Below are positions 27,493 to 36,264 of a DNA stretch of 64,000 nucleotides, piece after piece. This DNA is from Azonexaceae bacterium (GTDB lineage Bacteria > Pseudomonadota > Gammaproteobacteria > Burkholderiales > Rhodocyclaceae). The notes under the pieces were generated by a model that searched no databases, had not been told where the DNA came from, and was given only the letters and a program-made list of their open reading frames with translations. Positions within the stretch are counted from its first letter, which is position 1. Each line of letters begins with the position of its first letter. Where the stretch lies: the NCBI GenBank assembly GCA_009469675.1, contig SSSZ01000072.1, forward strand, positions 33,753 to 97,752, written 5' to 3'. Made by a program: the position numbers and the translations under genes.

Positions 27493-27538
27493 GGCCGATT
27501 ACTGACTGTGCGGTCATTAACCTTCAAGGCGCGCCTCG

Positions 27539-28675
27539 ATGTCCAAGCAACGTCTCGTCGTTCTCACCCTGGTTGCCCTGGGCCTGGCCGGTCTTGGCTA
27601 TGTGGCCTATTCGGTCAATCGCGCTCCCGCCGGCGGGCCGGGGGCGGCGCCGGCGGCCGGGGCGCCGGCCAAGCCGGGGGCGGGCGGCCCGCCGGGCGGG
27701 TTCGCCCAGGCGGTGGAGGTGGCCAGGGTGGCGGCCAGCGATTTTTCCGACGAGGCAAGCGCCGTCGGCAGCCTCAAGTCGAGCGAATCGGTGGTGCTGC
27801 GGCCGGAGGTGGCGGGGCGGGTGGCGGCCATCCACTTCAAGGACGGGGCGGTGGTCGGGAAGGGCACGGTGCTGGTCAGCCTCGACGCCTCGGTGCAGGA
27901 GGCCGAACTCGCCCAGGCCAAGGCCAATCTCGGTCTGGCCCAGGCCACCTACCGGCGCAACGAGGAGTTGCTGGGCAGGAAGTTCATCAGCCAGCAGGCC
28001 CTCGACAACGCGGCGGCGGCCCTCAAGGTGCAGGAGGCGACGGTCCAGGTGGCCGAGGCCAAGGTCGGCAAGATGCGCATCAAGGCGCCCTTCAACGGTG
28101 CCGTGGGGCTGCGCAACGTCAGCGTCGGCGACTACGTCAAGGAAGGCCAGGAACTCATCAACGTCGAGGACATCGCCAGCCTCAAGGTCGATTTCCGCCT
28201 GCCCGAGCTTTACCTGGGGCGGATTTCCCGGGGCCAGACCGTCGAGTTGACTTCCGACGCTCTGCCCGGGCAGCGCTTCACCGCCATCCTCGACGCCGTG
28301 GATCCGCTGGTGGATCAGAACGGCCGCGCCATTTCGTGCCGCGCCCGTCTCGACAACGCCGCCGGCAAGCTGCGGCCGGGCATGTTCGTCCGTGCCCGCC
28401 TGCTCTTCGGTGACCGCAAGAATGTCCTGATGCTGCCCGAGCAGGCCCTGGTTTCCGGGGCGGCGCCCATGGTCTTCAAGGTGGTGGAGGGCAAGGCGGT
28501 GGCGGCCAAGGTCAAGGTCGGGGTGCGCCGGGCCGGCCAGGTGGAGATCGCCGAGGGCGTGGCGGCCGGCGATCTGGTGGTCACCGCCGGCCAGTTGAAG
28601 TTGCGGGACGGCGCGCCGGTGCGGGCCATCGGCGAAGGCGCCCCGGCGCCGGCCGCCAAAGCGGGCGAAAAGTAA
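27539..28675 (+). CDS. RND efflux periplasmic adaptor (membrane fusion protein)
   Basis: The 378-residue adaptor bridges an RND pump and an outer-membrane channel. The N-terminus (MSKQRLVVLTLVALGLAGLG) is a membrane anchor or uncleaved signal, followed by a Gly/Pro/Ala linker. The lipoyl-like hairpin domain begins near residue 80 (LRPEVAGRVAAIHFKDGAVV). A short alpha-hairpin follows (YRRNEELLGRKFISQQAL), then IKAPFNGAVGLRNVSVGDYV and the beta-barrel and membrane-proximal domains. The pump gene lies 173 bases downstream on the same strand. No TolC-like channel gene is in the window. Confidence 0.93.
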   Translation: MSKQRLVVLTLVALGLAGLGYVAYSVNRAPAGGPGAAPAAGAPAKPGAGGPPGGFAQAVEVARVAASDFSDEASAVGSLKSSESVVLRPEVAGRVAAIHFKDGAVVGKGTVLVSLDASVQEAELAQAKANLGLAQATYRRNEELLGRKFISQQALDNAAAALKVQEATVQVAEAKVGKMRIKAPFNGAVGLRNVSVGDYVKEGQELINVEDIASLKVDFRLPELYLGRISRGQTVELTSDALPGQRFTAILDAVDPLVDQNGRAISCRARLDNAAGKLRPGMFVRARLLFGDRKNVLMLPEQALVSGAAPMVFKVVEGKAVAAKVKVGVRRAGQVEIAEGVAAGDLVVTAGQLKLRDGAPVRAIGEGAPAPAAKAGEK

Positions 28676-28848
28676 ATGGCGCTGCCGGCAAGGGCGGAGC
28701 AAAAGCCAGGGCGCAGCGGCGAGGCGCGTGCCGGGCGGCATCCCGGTTTGGCCTTGCCCCCTGCCGGCCGGGCCGTTGCCGCCAGGGGCCGGCCGGGGAA
28801 GGGCTGCCCGCCGCCCCATCGGGGCGCCCTGCAGCTGAAGGCGGCCCA

Positions 28849-31800
28849 ATGAAAATCTCCGACCTTTGCATCAAGCGGCCGGTTTTCGCCACCGTGCTGT
28901 CCCTGGTGGTGATGCTGGTCGGCATCGTTTCCTACACCCGCCTGCCGGTGCGGGAGTATCCCAAGATCGACGAGCCGGTGGTGACGGTGGATACCACCTA
29001 CCGCGGCGCTTCGGCGGAGATCATCGAATCCCAGGTCACCAAGCCCCTGGAGGATTCGCTCGCCGGCATCGAAGGGGTGGAGGTGATTACGTCCATCTCG
29101 CGGGCCGAGAACAGCCAGATTTCGGTGCGCTTCAAGCTCGAACGGGCGCCGGATTCGGCGGCGGCCGACGTGCGCGACCGGGTTTCCCGGGTGCGCAACA
29201 AATTGCCCGAATCGGTCGATGAGCCGGTCATCGCCAAGGTCGAGGCCGACGCCAATCCCATCATCTGGGTGGCGTTTTCTTCGGACCAGCATTCGGCCCT
29301 GGAGGTCACCGACGTGGCCAGCCGCATCGTCAAGCCGCGCCTGCAGACCCTGCCCGGCGCCGCCGACGTGCGCATCTTCGGCGACCGCAAGTTTGCCATG
29401 CGCATCTGGCTCGACCGGGAGCGCCTGGCGGCTTACCAGCTCACCCCGGCCGATGTCGAGGATGCCCTGAGGAAGCAGAACGTCGAGGTGCCCGCCGGGC
29501 GCATCGAAAGCCGCCAGCGGGAGTTTTCGGTGGTGGCCAATACCGACCTGAAGCGGCCCGAGGAATTCGCCGCCATCGTCGTCAAGACCGCCAACAACTA
29601 CCCGGTGCGTATCGCCGACCTCGGCCGGGTGGAGATCGGCGCCGCCTCCGAGCGCAGCACGGTGCGCTTCAACGGCCGCTCGGCCGTCGCCCTGGGAGTC
29701 ATCAAGCAGGCCACGGCCAATCCCCTGGAACTGTCGAAAGCCCTGCGCGCCGATCTGCCCAAGGTCATCGCCGAGCTGCCCGCCGGCATGCAGGCCAACA
29801 TCGCCTACGATTCGTCGGTCTTCATCGACCGCTCCATCGAGGCCGTTTTCAAGACCATCGGCGAGGCCATCCTGCTCGTTCTGGCGATCATCTTCTTCTT
29901 TCTGCGCAACCTCCGCGCCACCTTCATTCCCCTCGTCACCATCCCGGTTTCCCTGGTCGGCGCCTTTGCCCTGATGTTCGTCATGGGCTTCACCATCAAC
30001 ACCCTGACGCTGCTCGCCCTGGTGCTTGCCATCGGCCTGGTGGTGGACGACGCCATCGTCGTCCTGGAAAACATCTACCGCCACATCGAGGCCGGTATGC
30101 CGCGGCTCGAGGCGGCTTTTCTGGGGGCCAGGGAAATCGGCTTCGCCGTGGTGGCGATGACCCTCACCCTGGCCGCCGTCTACGCCCCGGTGGCCTTCAT
30201 GACCGGCCGTACGGGCAAGCTCTTCATCGAATTCGCCCTCACCCTGGCCGGCGCCGTGCTGGTTTCCGGCTTCGTGGCGCTCACCCTGTCGCCCATGATG
30301 TGTTCGCTCCTGTTGCGCTACGAAGAAAAACACGGCGCCGCCTTTCTCGCCGTCGAGCGCTTTCTCGACGCCATGACCGGCGGCTACAAGCGGGTGCTCA
30401 CCGCCTGCCTCGACCGGCGCTGGATCGTCCTCGTCGCCTTCGTGGCGGTGGCCGGGCTGGCGGTGGGCATGCTCAACCTCTTGAAGTCGGAACTTGCCCC
30501 GGTCGAAGACCGCGGCGTCATCCTCGGCGTCTTCCTCGGGCCGGAAGGCGCCACCCTCGACTACACCGACAAATACGCCCGCCAGATCGAAGGCATCTAC
30601 AGCCAGACCAAGGACGTCGAGCGTTTCTTCGTGGTCGCCGGCAACCCGACGGTGAGCCAGGGCATTTCCTTCGTCGGCCTCACCGACTGGAACGCCCGGC
30701 CCCGCCGCTCGCCGGACGTGGTCAAGGAACTCTTCCCCAAGTTCATGGGCATCCCCGGCGTGCTGGCCTTTCCCATCACGCCGCCGTCGCTGGGGCAAAG
30801 CCCGCGGGAGCGGCCGATCAATTTCGTCATCGTCACCTCGGCTGGCTACGCAGAACTGCAGCAGGTGACCACCGCCTTCCTCGGCGAACTGGCGAAGAAT
30901 CCCGGGCTGACCAACGTCGACACCGACTTGAAGCTCAACAAGCCGGAACTCTCGGTGGTGGTCAATCGCGACAAGGCGGCCGATCTCGGGGTGCCGGTGG
31001 AAACCCTGGGCCGCACGCTGGAAACCATGCTCGGCGGTCGCCAGGTGACGCGCTTCAAGAAGGACGGCGAGCAGTACGACGTGATCGTCCAGGTCGCCGA
31101 CGTCGACCGCGCCACCCCCGACGACATCCGCGACATCTACGCCCGGGGCAAGGACGGGACGATGATCTCCCTGGCCAACCTGGTGCGCGTGGACGAAACC
31201 ATTTCGCCCCGGGAACTCAACCACTTCGGCCAGCGCCGGGCGGTCACCGTCACCGCCAACCTGGCCCCCGGCTACACCATGGGCGAGGCCCTGACCTTCA
31301 TGGACGGCGCCGCCAGCCGGGTGCTGAAACCGGGCTACGCCGTCGATTACAACGGCCAGTCGCGGGAATTCCGCCAGTCGTCGTCTTCCCTGGCGCTCAC
31401 TTTCGGGCTGGCCCTGGCGTTCATCTACCTCGTCCTGGCCGCCCAGTTCGAAAGCTTCCGCGACCCCTTCATCATCCTCCTGACCGTGCCGCTTTCCATG
31501 GCCGGCGCCCTGCTGGCCCTCTGGCTCGCCGGCGGCACCCTCAACGTCTATAGTCAGATCGGCCTGGTCACCCTGGTCGGCCTGATTACCAAACACGGCA
31601 TCCTCATTGTGGAATTCGCCAACCAGCTGCAGGAAAGGGGTGAGGCGATCAAGGTGGCGGTGGTCGATTCGGCGGTACTGCGCCTGCGCCCCATCCTGAT
31701 GACCACCGGCGCCATGGTCCTGGGGGCCGTCCCCCTGGCCCTGGCGGCGGGTGCCGGGGCGGAGTCGCGGCAGCAGATCGGCTGGGTCATCGTCGGCGGC

Positions 31801-31911
31801 CTCTTGCTTGGCACCTTCTTCACCTTGTTCGTGGTGCCCACCGTCTATACGCTCCTGGCAGCCCGCAAGGCCGCTGCCGCCGCCCCGCCGGAACCGGCGC
31901 CCGCCCTCTAG
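28849..31911 (+). CDS. RND efflux pump, inner-membrane permease
   Basis: This 1020-residue proton-driven pump belongs to the hydrophobe/amphiphile efflux RND family. It opens with KISDLCIKRPVFATVLSLVV (first membrane helix) and has two large periplasmic loops and twelve predicted helices. The proton-relay aspartates are seen in GLVVDDAIVVLENI (D400, D401). The second half repeats the fold (LGLALAFIYLVLAAQFESF is close to the second-half signature). Together with the preceding adaptor it should export drugs or other amphiphiles. The substrate cannot be told from sequence. The gap between the genes is GC-rich and contains no open frame of note. Confidence 0.95.
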   Translation: MKISDLCIKRPVFATVLSLVVMLVGIVSYTRLPVREYPKIDEPVVTVDTTYRGASAEIIESQVTKPLEDSLAGIEGVEVITSISRAENSQISVRFKLERAPDSAAADVRDRVSRVRNKLPESVDEPVIAKVEADANPIIWVAFSSDQHSALEVTDVASRIVKPRLQTLPGAADVRIFGDRKFAMRIWLDRERLAAYQLTPADVEDALRKQNVEVPAGRIESRQREFSVVANTDLKRPEEFAAIVVKTANNYPVRIADLGRVEIGAASERSTVRFNGRSAVALGVIKQATANPLELSKALRADLPKVIAELPAGMQANIAYDSSVFIDRSIEAVFKTIGEAILLVLAIIFFFLRNLRATFIPLVTIPVSLVGAFALMFVMGFTINTLTLLALVLAIGLVVDDAIVVLENIYRHIEAGMPRLEAAFLGAREIGFAVVAMTLTLAAVYAPVAFMTGRTGKLFIEFALTLAGAVLVSGFVALTLSPMMCSLLLRYEEKHGAAFLAVERFLDAMTGGYKRVLTACLDRRWIVLVAFVAVAGLAVGMLNLLKSELAPVEDRGVILGVFLGPEGATLDYTDKYARQIEGIYSQTKDVERFFVVAGNPTVSQGISFVGLTDWNARPRRSPDVVKELFPKFMGIPGVLAFPITPPSLGQSPRERPINFVIVTSAGYAELQQVTTAFLGELAKNPGLTNVDTDLKLNKPELSVVVNRDKAADLGVPVETLGRTLETMLGGRQVTRFKKDGEQYDVIVQVADVDRATPDDIRDIYARGKDGTMISLANLVRVDETISPRELNHFGQRRAVTVTANLAPGYTMGEALTFMDGAASRVLKPGYAVDYNGQSREFRQSSSSLALTFGLALAFIYLVLAAQFESFRDPFIILLTVPLSMAGALLALWLAGGTLNVYSQIGLVTLVGLITKHGILIVEFANQLQERGEAIKVAVVDSAVLRLRPILMTTGAMVLGAVPLALAAGAGAESRQQIGWVIVGGLLLGTFFTLFVVPTVYTLLAARKAAAAAPPEPAPAL

Positions 31912-31987
31912 AAGGGGCGGCGCCCCAGCGGTTGCCGAGGGTGGCGATTCGGCTCAGAATTGCCGTAACAACAAGCGGGAGGCAAGC

Positions 31988-33115
31988 ATGGACAAGGGCT
32001 TTCGCGTTTTTGCGGTCGACGACGACCCGGTTACCCGCGAGATGGTCGCGGTGGTTCTGGCGGACGATTGCACGGTCCGTACCTTCGACGGCGCCGAAGC
32101 CTGCCGCGCCGCCATCGACGGGACTCCCCCCGACCTCTTCCTCCTCGACGTCACCATGCCCGGCGTCGACGGTTACACCTTCTGCCGTCAGCTCAAGGAC
32201 GATTTCGCCACCCAGGACGTCCCGGTGGTCTTCGTTTCGGCCAGCGACGACATCGAGAGCCGCATCGCCGCCTACGATGCCGGGGCTGAGGATTACATCG
32301 TCAAACCCTTCGCTCCCGAAGAGCTGCACAAGAAAATCCTGGTCGCCCGGCGGCTTGCCGAGGACAAGGCGCGCCTTCGGGAGCAGGCCGGCTACGCCCA
32401 GCGGACAGCACTTTCGGCCATGACCAGCATGGGCGAACTGGGCGTGGTCCTGCAGTTTCTCAGCAAGTCCTTCGCCTGCGGCGATCTCGCCGAAATGGGC
32501 GGGGCCGTCCTCGAAGCCCTGCGCCAGTACGACCTGCAGGGGGCGGTGCAGATGCGCATCGCGGGGCGGACCCTGTCGCTCAGCCAGAACGGCTGCGACG
32601 TCCCGCTGGAAACGGGGATCCTCAACCACGTCCGGGACGCCGGCCGAATCTTCCAGTTCAGGACCCGCTGCGTCTTCAACTACGGGCGGGTGACCCTGAT
32701 GGTCAACAACCTGCCCCTCGACGACCCCGACAAGGTCGGGCGCATCCGCGACAACGTCGCCATCCTCGCCGAAGGGGCCGACGCCCGCCTGCGGGCCATC
32801 GAGGTCGAGCAGGAAAACCACCGCCGCGAGCAGGGCGTCCTCGCCGCCCTGCCCCAGGTCCACCACGCCCTGGAGGCGCTACAGGAGAACTACCGGCGGA
32901 CCAGCTTCGAACTGACCGAACGCATGATCGAGTTCCAGGAAGGCCTCATCAAATCCTTTGTGCACCTCGGGCTGACCGAAACCCAGGAGGAATTCCTCAA
33001 CCGCCTGGCCAACAACAACATGCAGCGCATCATCGAAACCCAGGATCAGAACCTCGGCATCGTCGCCCAGCTCGAAGCCGTGGCCCGCAACCTGGGCGGG
33101 CTGGTCCGCTCCTAG
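31988..33115 (+). CDS. Response regulator with unrecognised C-terminal region
   Basis: The 375-residue protein starts at the ATG 31988. Residues 1-125 are a receiver domain with acidic pair VDDDP, phospho-acceptor D54 in LLDVTMPG and the conserved Lys in EDYIVKPF. Residues about 140-285 form an unidentified mixed alpha/beta region ([40 protein letters not shown]), possibly GAF-like. The rest is helical with likely coiled coil. No DNA-binding, HD-GYP or GGDEF output domain is seen. No kinase is adjacent. It overlaps miaA convergently by 4 bases. Confidence 0.88.
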   Translation: MDKGFRVFAVDDDPVTREMVAVVLADDCTVRTFDGAEACRAAIDGTPPDLFLLDVTMPGVDGYTFCRQLKDDFATQDVPVVFVSASDDIESRIAAYDAGAEDYIVKPFAPEELHKKILVARRLAEDKARLREQAGYAQRTALSAMTSMGELGVVLQFLSKSFACGDLAEMGGAVLEALRQYDLQGAVQMRIAGRTLSLSQNGCDVPLETGILNHVRDAGRIFQFRTRCVFNYGRVTLMVNNLPLDDPDKVGRIRDNVAILAEGADARLRAIEVEQENHRREQGVLAALPQVHHALEALQENYRRTSFELTERMIEFQEGLIKSFVHLGLTETQEEFLNRLANNNMQRIIETQDQNLGIVAQLEAVARNLGGLVRS

Positions 33116-34059
33116 CGGCGGGCCAGGGCGCGGCCGACCCGGTCGATGAGCCGGGCCGGAACGTCGGCGGCGATGCAGTCGAAAATTTCGGCGGGCAGCG
33201 AATTGGTCAGCCAGGTGATCTGCCGCTTGGCGAGCTGGCGGGTCGCGAAAACGCCGCGGTCGCGCAGTTCCCCCGCCGGAATCAGCCCGTCCTGCGCTTC
33301 CCAGGCCTGGCGATAACCCACCGAACGCATCGACGGCAGCTGGGGGTGCAGGCGGTATTTGCCGCGCAGCATCGCCACCTCGTCGGCCAGCCCCGCCGCC
33401 AGCATGGCGTCGAAGCGGCCGGCGATGCGGGCGTGCAGCACCGCCCGGTCGGACGGCAGGAGGCCGAGGGACAGGAAGTCGTAGGGCGGGCGGTCCTCGG
33501 CGCTGGCGGCGAGGAGTTCCGACAGGGGACGGCCGGTCAGGCGCAGGACTTCGAGGGCGCGCTGGATGCGCTGGCTGTCGGCGGGGGCGAGGCGGGCGGC
33601 GGTGGCCGGATCGTGGGCGGCCAGCTCGGCATGCAGCGCCGGCCAGCCCCGGGCCGCCGCTTCGGCGTCCAGGGCGGCGCGGGTGGCGAGGTCGGCCTGG
33701 GGCAGATCGGCCAGACCCTGGAGCAGGGTGCGGAAGTAGAGCATGGTGCCACCGACCAGGAGCGGCACGCGCCCGGCGGCGGTGATCGCTGCCATTTCGG
33801 CTAGGGCGTCGGCGCGGAAACGGGCCGCCGAATAGCTTTCTTCCGGCGTGACCAGGTCGATCAGCCGGTGCGGAAAGCGGGCCAGGGTTTCGGCGTCGGG
33901 CTTGGCGGTGCCGATGTCCATGTCGCGAAAGACCTGGGCCGAATCGACGCTCACCAGATCGACGGGAAACCGGTCGGCCAGGGCCAGGGCGGCGGCGGTT
34001 TTGCCGCTGGCGGTGGGGCCCATGAGGAGGATGGCGGGGGGCAAGGGGGGCGAAGGCAT
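33112..34059 (-). CDS. miaA: tRNA dimethylallyltransferase
   Basis: MiaA transfers a dimethylallyl group to A37 of tRNAs that read codons beginning with U. The 315-residue product has the P-loop GPTASGKT at 14-21, the conserved [19 protein letters not shown] and [16 protein letters not shown], the [18 protein letters not shown] loop, and a late [11 protein letters not shown] motif. The length is normal. It is convergent with the response regulator, with ends overlapping by 4 bases. mutL, often linked to miaA, is about 6.5 kb further on. Confidence 0.97.
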   Translation of the reverse strand: MPSPPLPPAILLMGPTASGKTAAALALADRFPVDLVSVDSAQVFRDMDIGTAKPDAETLARFPHRLIDLVTPEESYSAARFRADALAEMAAITAAGRVPLLVGGTMLYFRTLLQGLADLPQADLATRAALDAEAAARGWPALHAELAAHDPATAARLAPADSQRIQRALEVLRLTGRPLSELLAASAEDRPPYDFLSLGLLPSDRAVLHARIAGRFDAMLAAGLADEVAMLRGKYRLHPQLPSMRSVGYRQAWEAQDGLIPAGELRDRGVFATRQLAKRQITWLTNSLPAEIFDCIAADVPARLIDRVGRALARR

Positions 34060-34150
34060 GGCGGGCGAATCCTACCACTACCCCGGCCCGGCTTGGGGGC
34101 TGGGCCGACGCGGTGCGACAATGGCGTCTTTACAGCCCGGATCGCTTGCC

Positions 34151-34693
34151 ATGCCTGCCGGAGGACAACCCGCCTTCAACCTCGCCGCCGTGGTCTACAC
34201 CCCCGGCACCCCGATCGAAACCCTGCTCGCCGCCGCGGCTCGCGCCCTGGCGGCGCAGGGGGTCCGGCTGGCCGGGGTCGTCCAGCACGATCGGGCCGGC
34301 AGCGACGGGCGGATTTGCCAGATGGAGCTGGAGGATCTGGCCAGCGGGCGGCGCATCGCCTTGTCCCAGGATCTGGGGCGCGGCTCGGTGTCCTGCGGCG
34401 TCGATTCGGCGGGCCTGGCCGATGCCGCCGTGGCCATCGGCCGGGCCGTCGACGAGCGGGCCGACCTGGTGATCGTCAACAAGTTCGGCACCCAGGAAGC
34501 GGCCGGCGGGGGTTTGCGGCACGAAATCGGATTGGCCGCCGCCGCCGGCGTGCCGCTCCTCACCGCCGTCGGCGAGCGCTACCTCGCCGCCTGGCAGGAA
34601 TTCACCGGCGGCGAGGCCAGCCTGCTCCGCCCCGAGCTGCCGGCCATCCTCGCCTGGTGGGAGGCCCGGGCGGGGGCCGGCGGGCAGCGCTGA
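34151..34693 (+). CDS. DUF2478 family protein
   Basis: This 180-residue protein fits the DUF2478 family, predicted nucleotide-binding proteins often encoded near molybdenum transport genes. Visible blocks are LAAVVYTPGTPIETLLAAAA, GVRLAGVVQHDRAG, ALSQDLGRGSVSCGVDSAGL and the DLVIVNKFGTQEAAGGGLRH segment, which looks like a P-loop-derived fold. An in-frame ATG at 34121 would add ten residues; I prefer 34151 because the conserved part begins shortly after it. No molybdate genes are in the window. Function unknown. Confidence 0.8.
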   Translation: MPAGGQPAFNLAAVVYTPGTPIETLLAAAARALAAQGVRLAGVVQHDRAGSDGRICQMELEDLASGRRIALSQDLGRGSVSCGVDSAGLADAAVAIGRAVDERADLVIVNKFGTQEAAGGGLRHEIGLAAAAGVPLLTAVGERYLAAWQEFTGGEASLLRPELPAILAWWEARAGAGGQR

Positions 34694-34781
34694 TGCCCCG
34701 GGGCCAAGGCCGGGAAAAAGCGGCCGGCCCAACGATATTTCGGGCTAGGATGAAGGTTTACGCCTCGCTTCCGGAGCCGCC

Positions 34782-35018
34782 ATGTCCCTCGTTCCCTGCC
34801 GCGCCTGCGAACACCTGGTCGATACCTCCGCCCTGGCCTGTCCCCAATGCGGCGCCACCGATCCGGGCTGCAAGATCAGCCGCCAGCAGCGCGACCGGCG
34901 CCGGCTCGTCGCCCAGATCGTGGTCGGCGTCGCCCTCCTGGCGGGGGTCGGCCATGTCGCCTGGAATACCGTCGTCCCCATGGTCAAGCAGATGACGGCC
35001 AGGCCGGCCGGCAACTGA
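34782..35018 (+). CDS. Small zinc-ribbon membrane protein
   Basis: This 78-residue protein has an N-terminal zinc ribbon (CRACEHLVDTSALACPQCGA: two CxxC pairs) and one membrane helix (IVVGVALLAGVGHVAWNTVV). Similar short ribbon-plus-helix proteins are common and mostly uncharacterised. It has no tight partner: the DUF2478 gene ends 88 bases upstream and a kinase gene starts 178 bases downstream. Confidence rests on the four cysteines and the ATG in good context. Confidence 0.75.
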   Translation: MSLVPCRACEHLVDTSALACPQCGATDPGCKISRQQRDRRRLVAQIVVGVALLAGVGHVAWNTVVPMVKQMTARPAGN

Positions 35019-35038
35019 CCGGCCCGGGGAAGCCGCTC

Positions 35039-35102
35039 GCCGCCCGCCACCTGCCGCCCGCCACCTGCCGCCCGCCACCCGCCACCCGCCACCCGCCACC
35101 CG
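35039..35102. repeat. Short C-rich tandem repeats
   Basis: About 60 bases consist of near-identical CCGCCACCTG/CCGCCACC units: two or three 14-base units, then several 7-base CGCCACC copies. It lies between the zinc-ribbon gene and the kinase gene and has the look of replication slippage. It is not a CRISPR: units are far too short and have no spacers. Confidence 0.8.
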
Positions 35103-35184
35103 GCGTCCGGCGTTTTTCATCGCGGCTGCGGCATTTGCCACGCCGGCGCGGCTTCGGGACTCACGCCGCGGCGCCAAGCCTGGG

Positions 35185-35190
35185 TAGAAT
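35185..35190 (+). promoter_or_regulatory. Putative -10 element upstream of the Ser/Thr kinase gene
   Basis: TAGAAT preceded by GGG ends only 6 bases before the first possible kinase ATG (35197). If used, transcription would begin at about that ATG, which favours either leaderless translation or use of the second in-frame ATG at 35233. Confidence 0.4.
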
Positions 35191-35196
35191 TGGATC

Positions 35197-36156
35197 ATGC
35201 CCAACCCGGCTGTGTCCCGAACCTTCCCCGCCATGCCCCTTCACCCCGAATGTCGCCCCCTGCCCGGGGGCTTCCAACTGGACGCCTACCGCATCGACAG
35301 GATGCTGTCGAAAGGCGGGTTTTCCCTCGTCTACCTTGCCACCGACGGCGAGGGTACGCCGGTGGTCATCAAGGAATACCTGCCGGCCAATCTGGCCGGG
35401 CGCCAGGGCGACGACCCGGCGCCCACGGTGGCGCCCGAGAACCAGGCCAAGTTCCGCAAGGGCATGCGCAGCTTCCTGGAGGAGGCCCGCCTGCTGGCCC
35501 GCATCAGCCACCCCAATGTGGTGGCGGTGCTCAACTTCTTCATGACCAACAACACGGCCTACATCGTGATGCGCCACGAAAGCGGCCAGAGCCTCCACGA
35601 TTACGTGAGCCGGCTCAAGGGGCGCGGCGAAGCCATCGCCGAGACCTTCGTGCGCGGCGTCTTCGTCCGCCTCCTGGCCGGCCTGCGGGAGGTGCACCGG
35701 CAGAAGCTCCTCCACCTCGACCTCAAGCCCGCCAACATCTACCTGCGCAGCGACGGCAACCCGGTGCTTCTCGATTTCGGCGCCGCCCGCTGGGGGCTGG
35801 GGGAGGGCGATCCTTCCCTGGGGCAGGTGTTCACGCCGGGGTTCGCCGCCCCCGAGCAACAGGGTTCCGGCGAGGCCCTGGGGCCGTGGACCGACATCTA
35901 CGCCATCGGCGCCACCCTCTATTCCTGTCTCGACGGGGGCCAGACGCCGATGCCCGCCAGGCTGCGCCAGGAACAGGACGGCCTGGAGCGCGCCGAGGAC
36001 CGCTGGGCCAGCCGCTATTCGCCCCAGCTGCTGGAAGTGATCGACTGGTGCCTGCGCCTGCCGGCGACGACCCGGCCCCAGAGCGTCTATGCCCTGCAGA
36101 AGGTGCTGAACGGCGAATTGCTCGACATCGTCGATCCAAGCTGGTTCGATACCTGA
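35197..36156 (+). CDS. Serine/threonine protein kinase
   Basis: This Hanks-type kinase has 319 residues from the ATG at 35197, or 307 from 35233. The catalytic domain fills the protein: Gly-rich loop LSKGGFSLVYLA, catalytic Lys K59 in VVIKEYLP, catalytic loop HLDLKPAN with D175, metal-binding D193 in LLDFGAAR, and an activation segment ending FAAPEQQ. HLD replaces the usual HRD, so it is a non-RD kinase. No membrane helix or PASTA domain follows. Similar stand-alone kinases occur near T6SS and FHA genes, but none is adjacent here. The stop codon touches an interspersed repeat. Confidence 0.92.
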   Translation: MPNPAVSRTFPAMPLHPECRPLPGGFQLDAYRIDRMLSKGGFSLVYLATDGEGTPVVIKEYLPANLAGRQGDDPAPTVAPENQAKFRKGMRSFLEEARLLARISHPNVVAVLNFFMTNNTAYIVMRHESGQSLHDYVSRLKGRGEAIAETFVRGVFVRLLAGLREVHRQKLLHLDLKPANIYLRSDGNPVLLDFGAARWGLGEGDPSLGQVFTPGFAAPEQQGSGEALGPWTDIYAIGATLYSCLDGGQTPMPARLRQEQDGLERAEDRWASRYSPQLLEVIDWCLRLPATTRPQSVYALQKVLNGELLDIVDPSWFDT

Positions 36157-36246
36157 TCCCCGTTCGCTGGCAAAACGATAGGGTGTCGACTTCGCCTGGC
36201 CGTGCTGCAGCACGGTCTTCGCTCGATTTGAATACGAATTGGAATG
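36157..36246 (+). repeat. Interspersed repeat, copy A
   Basis: This roughly 90-base element begins at the base after the kinase stop codon. It shares the left end (CGTTCGCTGGCAAAACGAT), the core (TGTCGACTTCGCC, then GCCGTGCT and AGCAC) and the right end (GAATTGGAATG) with copies B and C. It is slightly shorter than copy B because part of the right arm is missing. The ends form an imperfect inverted repeat. Confidence 0.8.
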
Positions 36247-36264
36247 AGTGTCCGGCCCGGCCGG

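Noticed and set aside
28315..31596. 1093-residue minus-strand open frame opposite the RND pump
   Set aside because: Shadow of the pump gene; low-complexity composition rich in Gly, His and Asp.
35039..35102. CRISPR array
   Set aside because: Units are 7-14 bases, contiguous and without spacers, and no cas genes are nearby.
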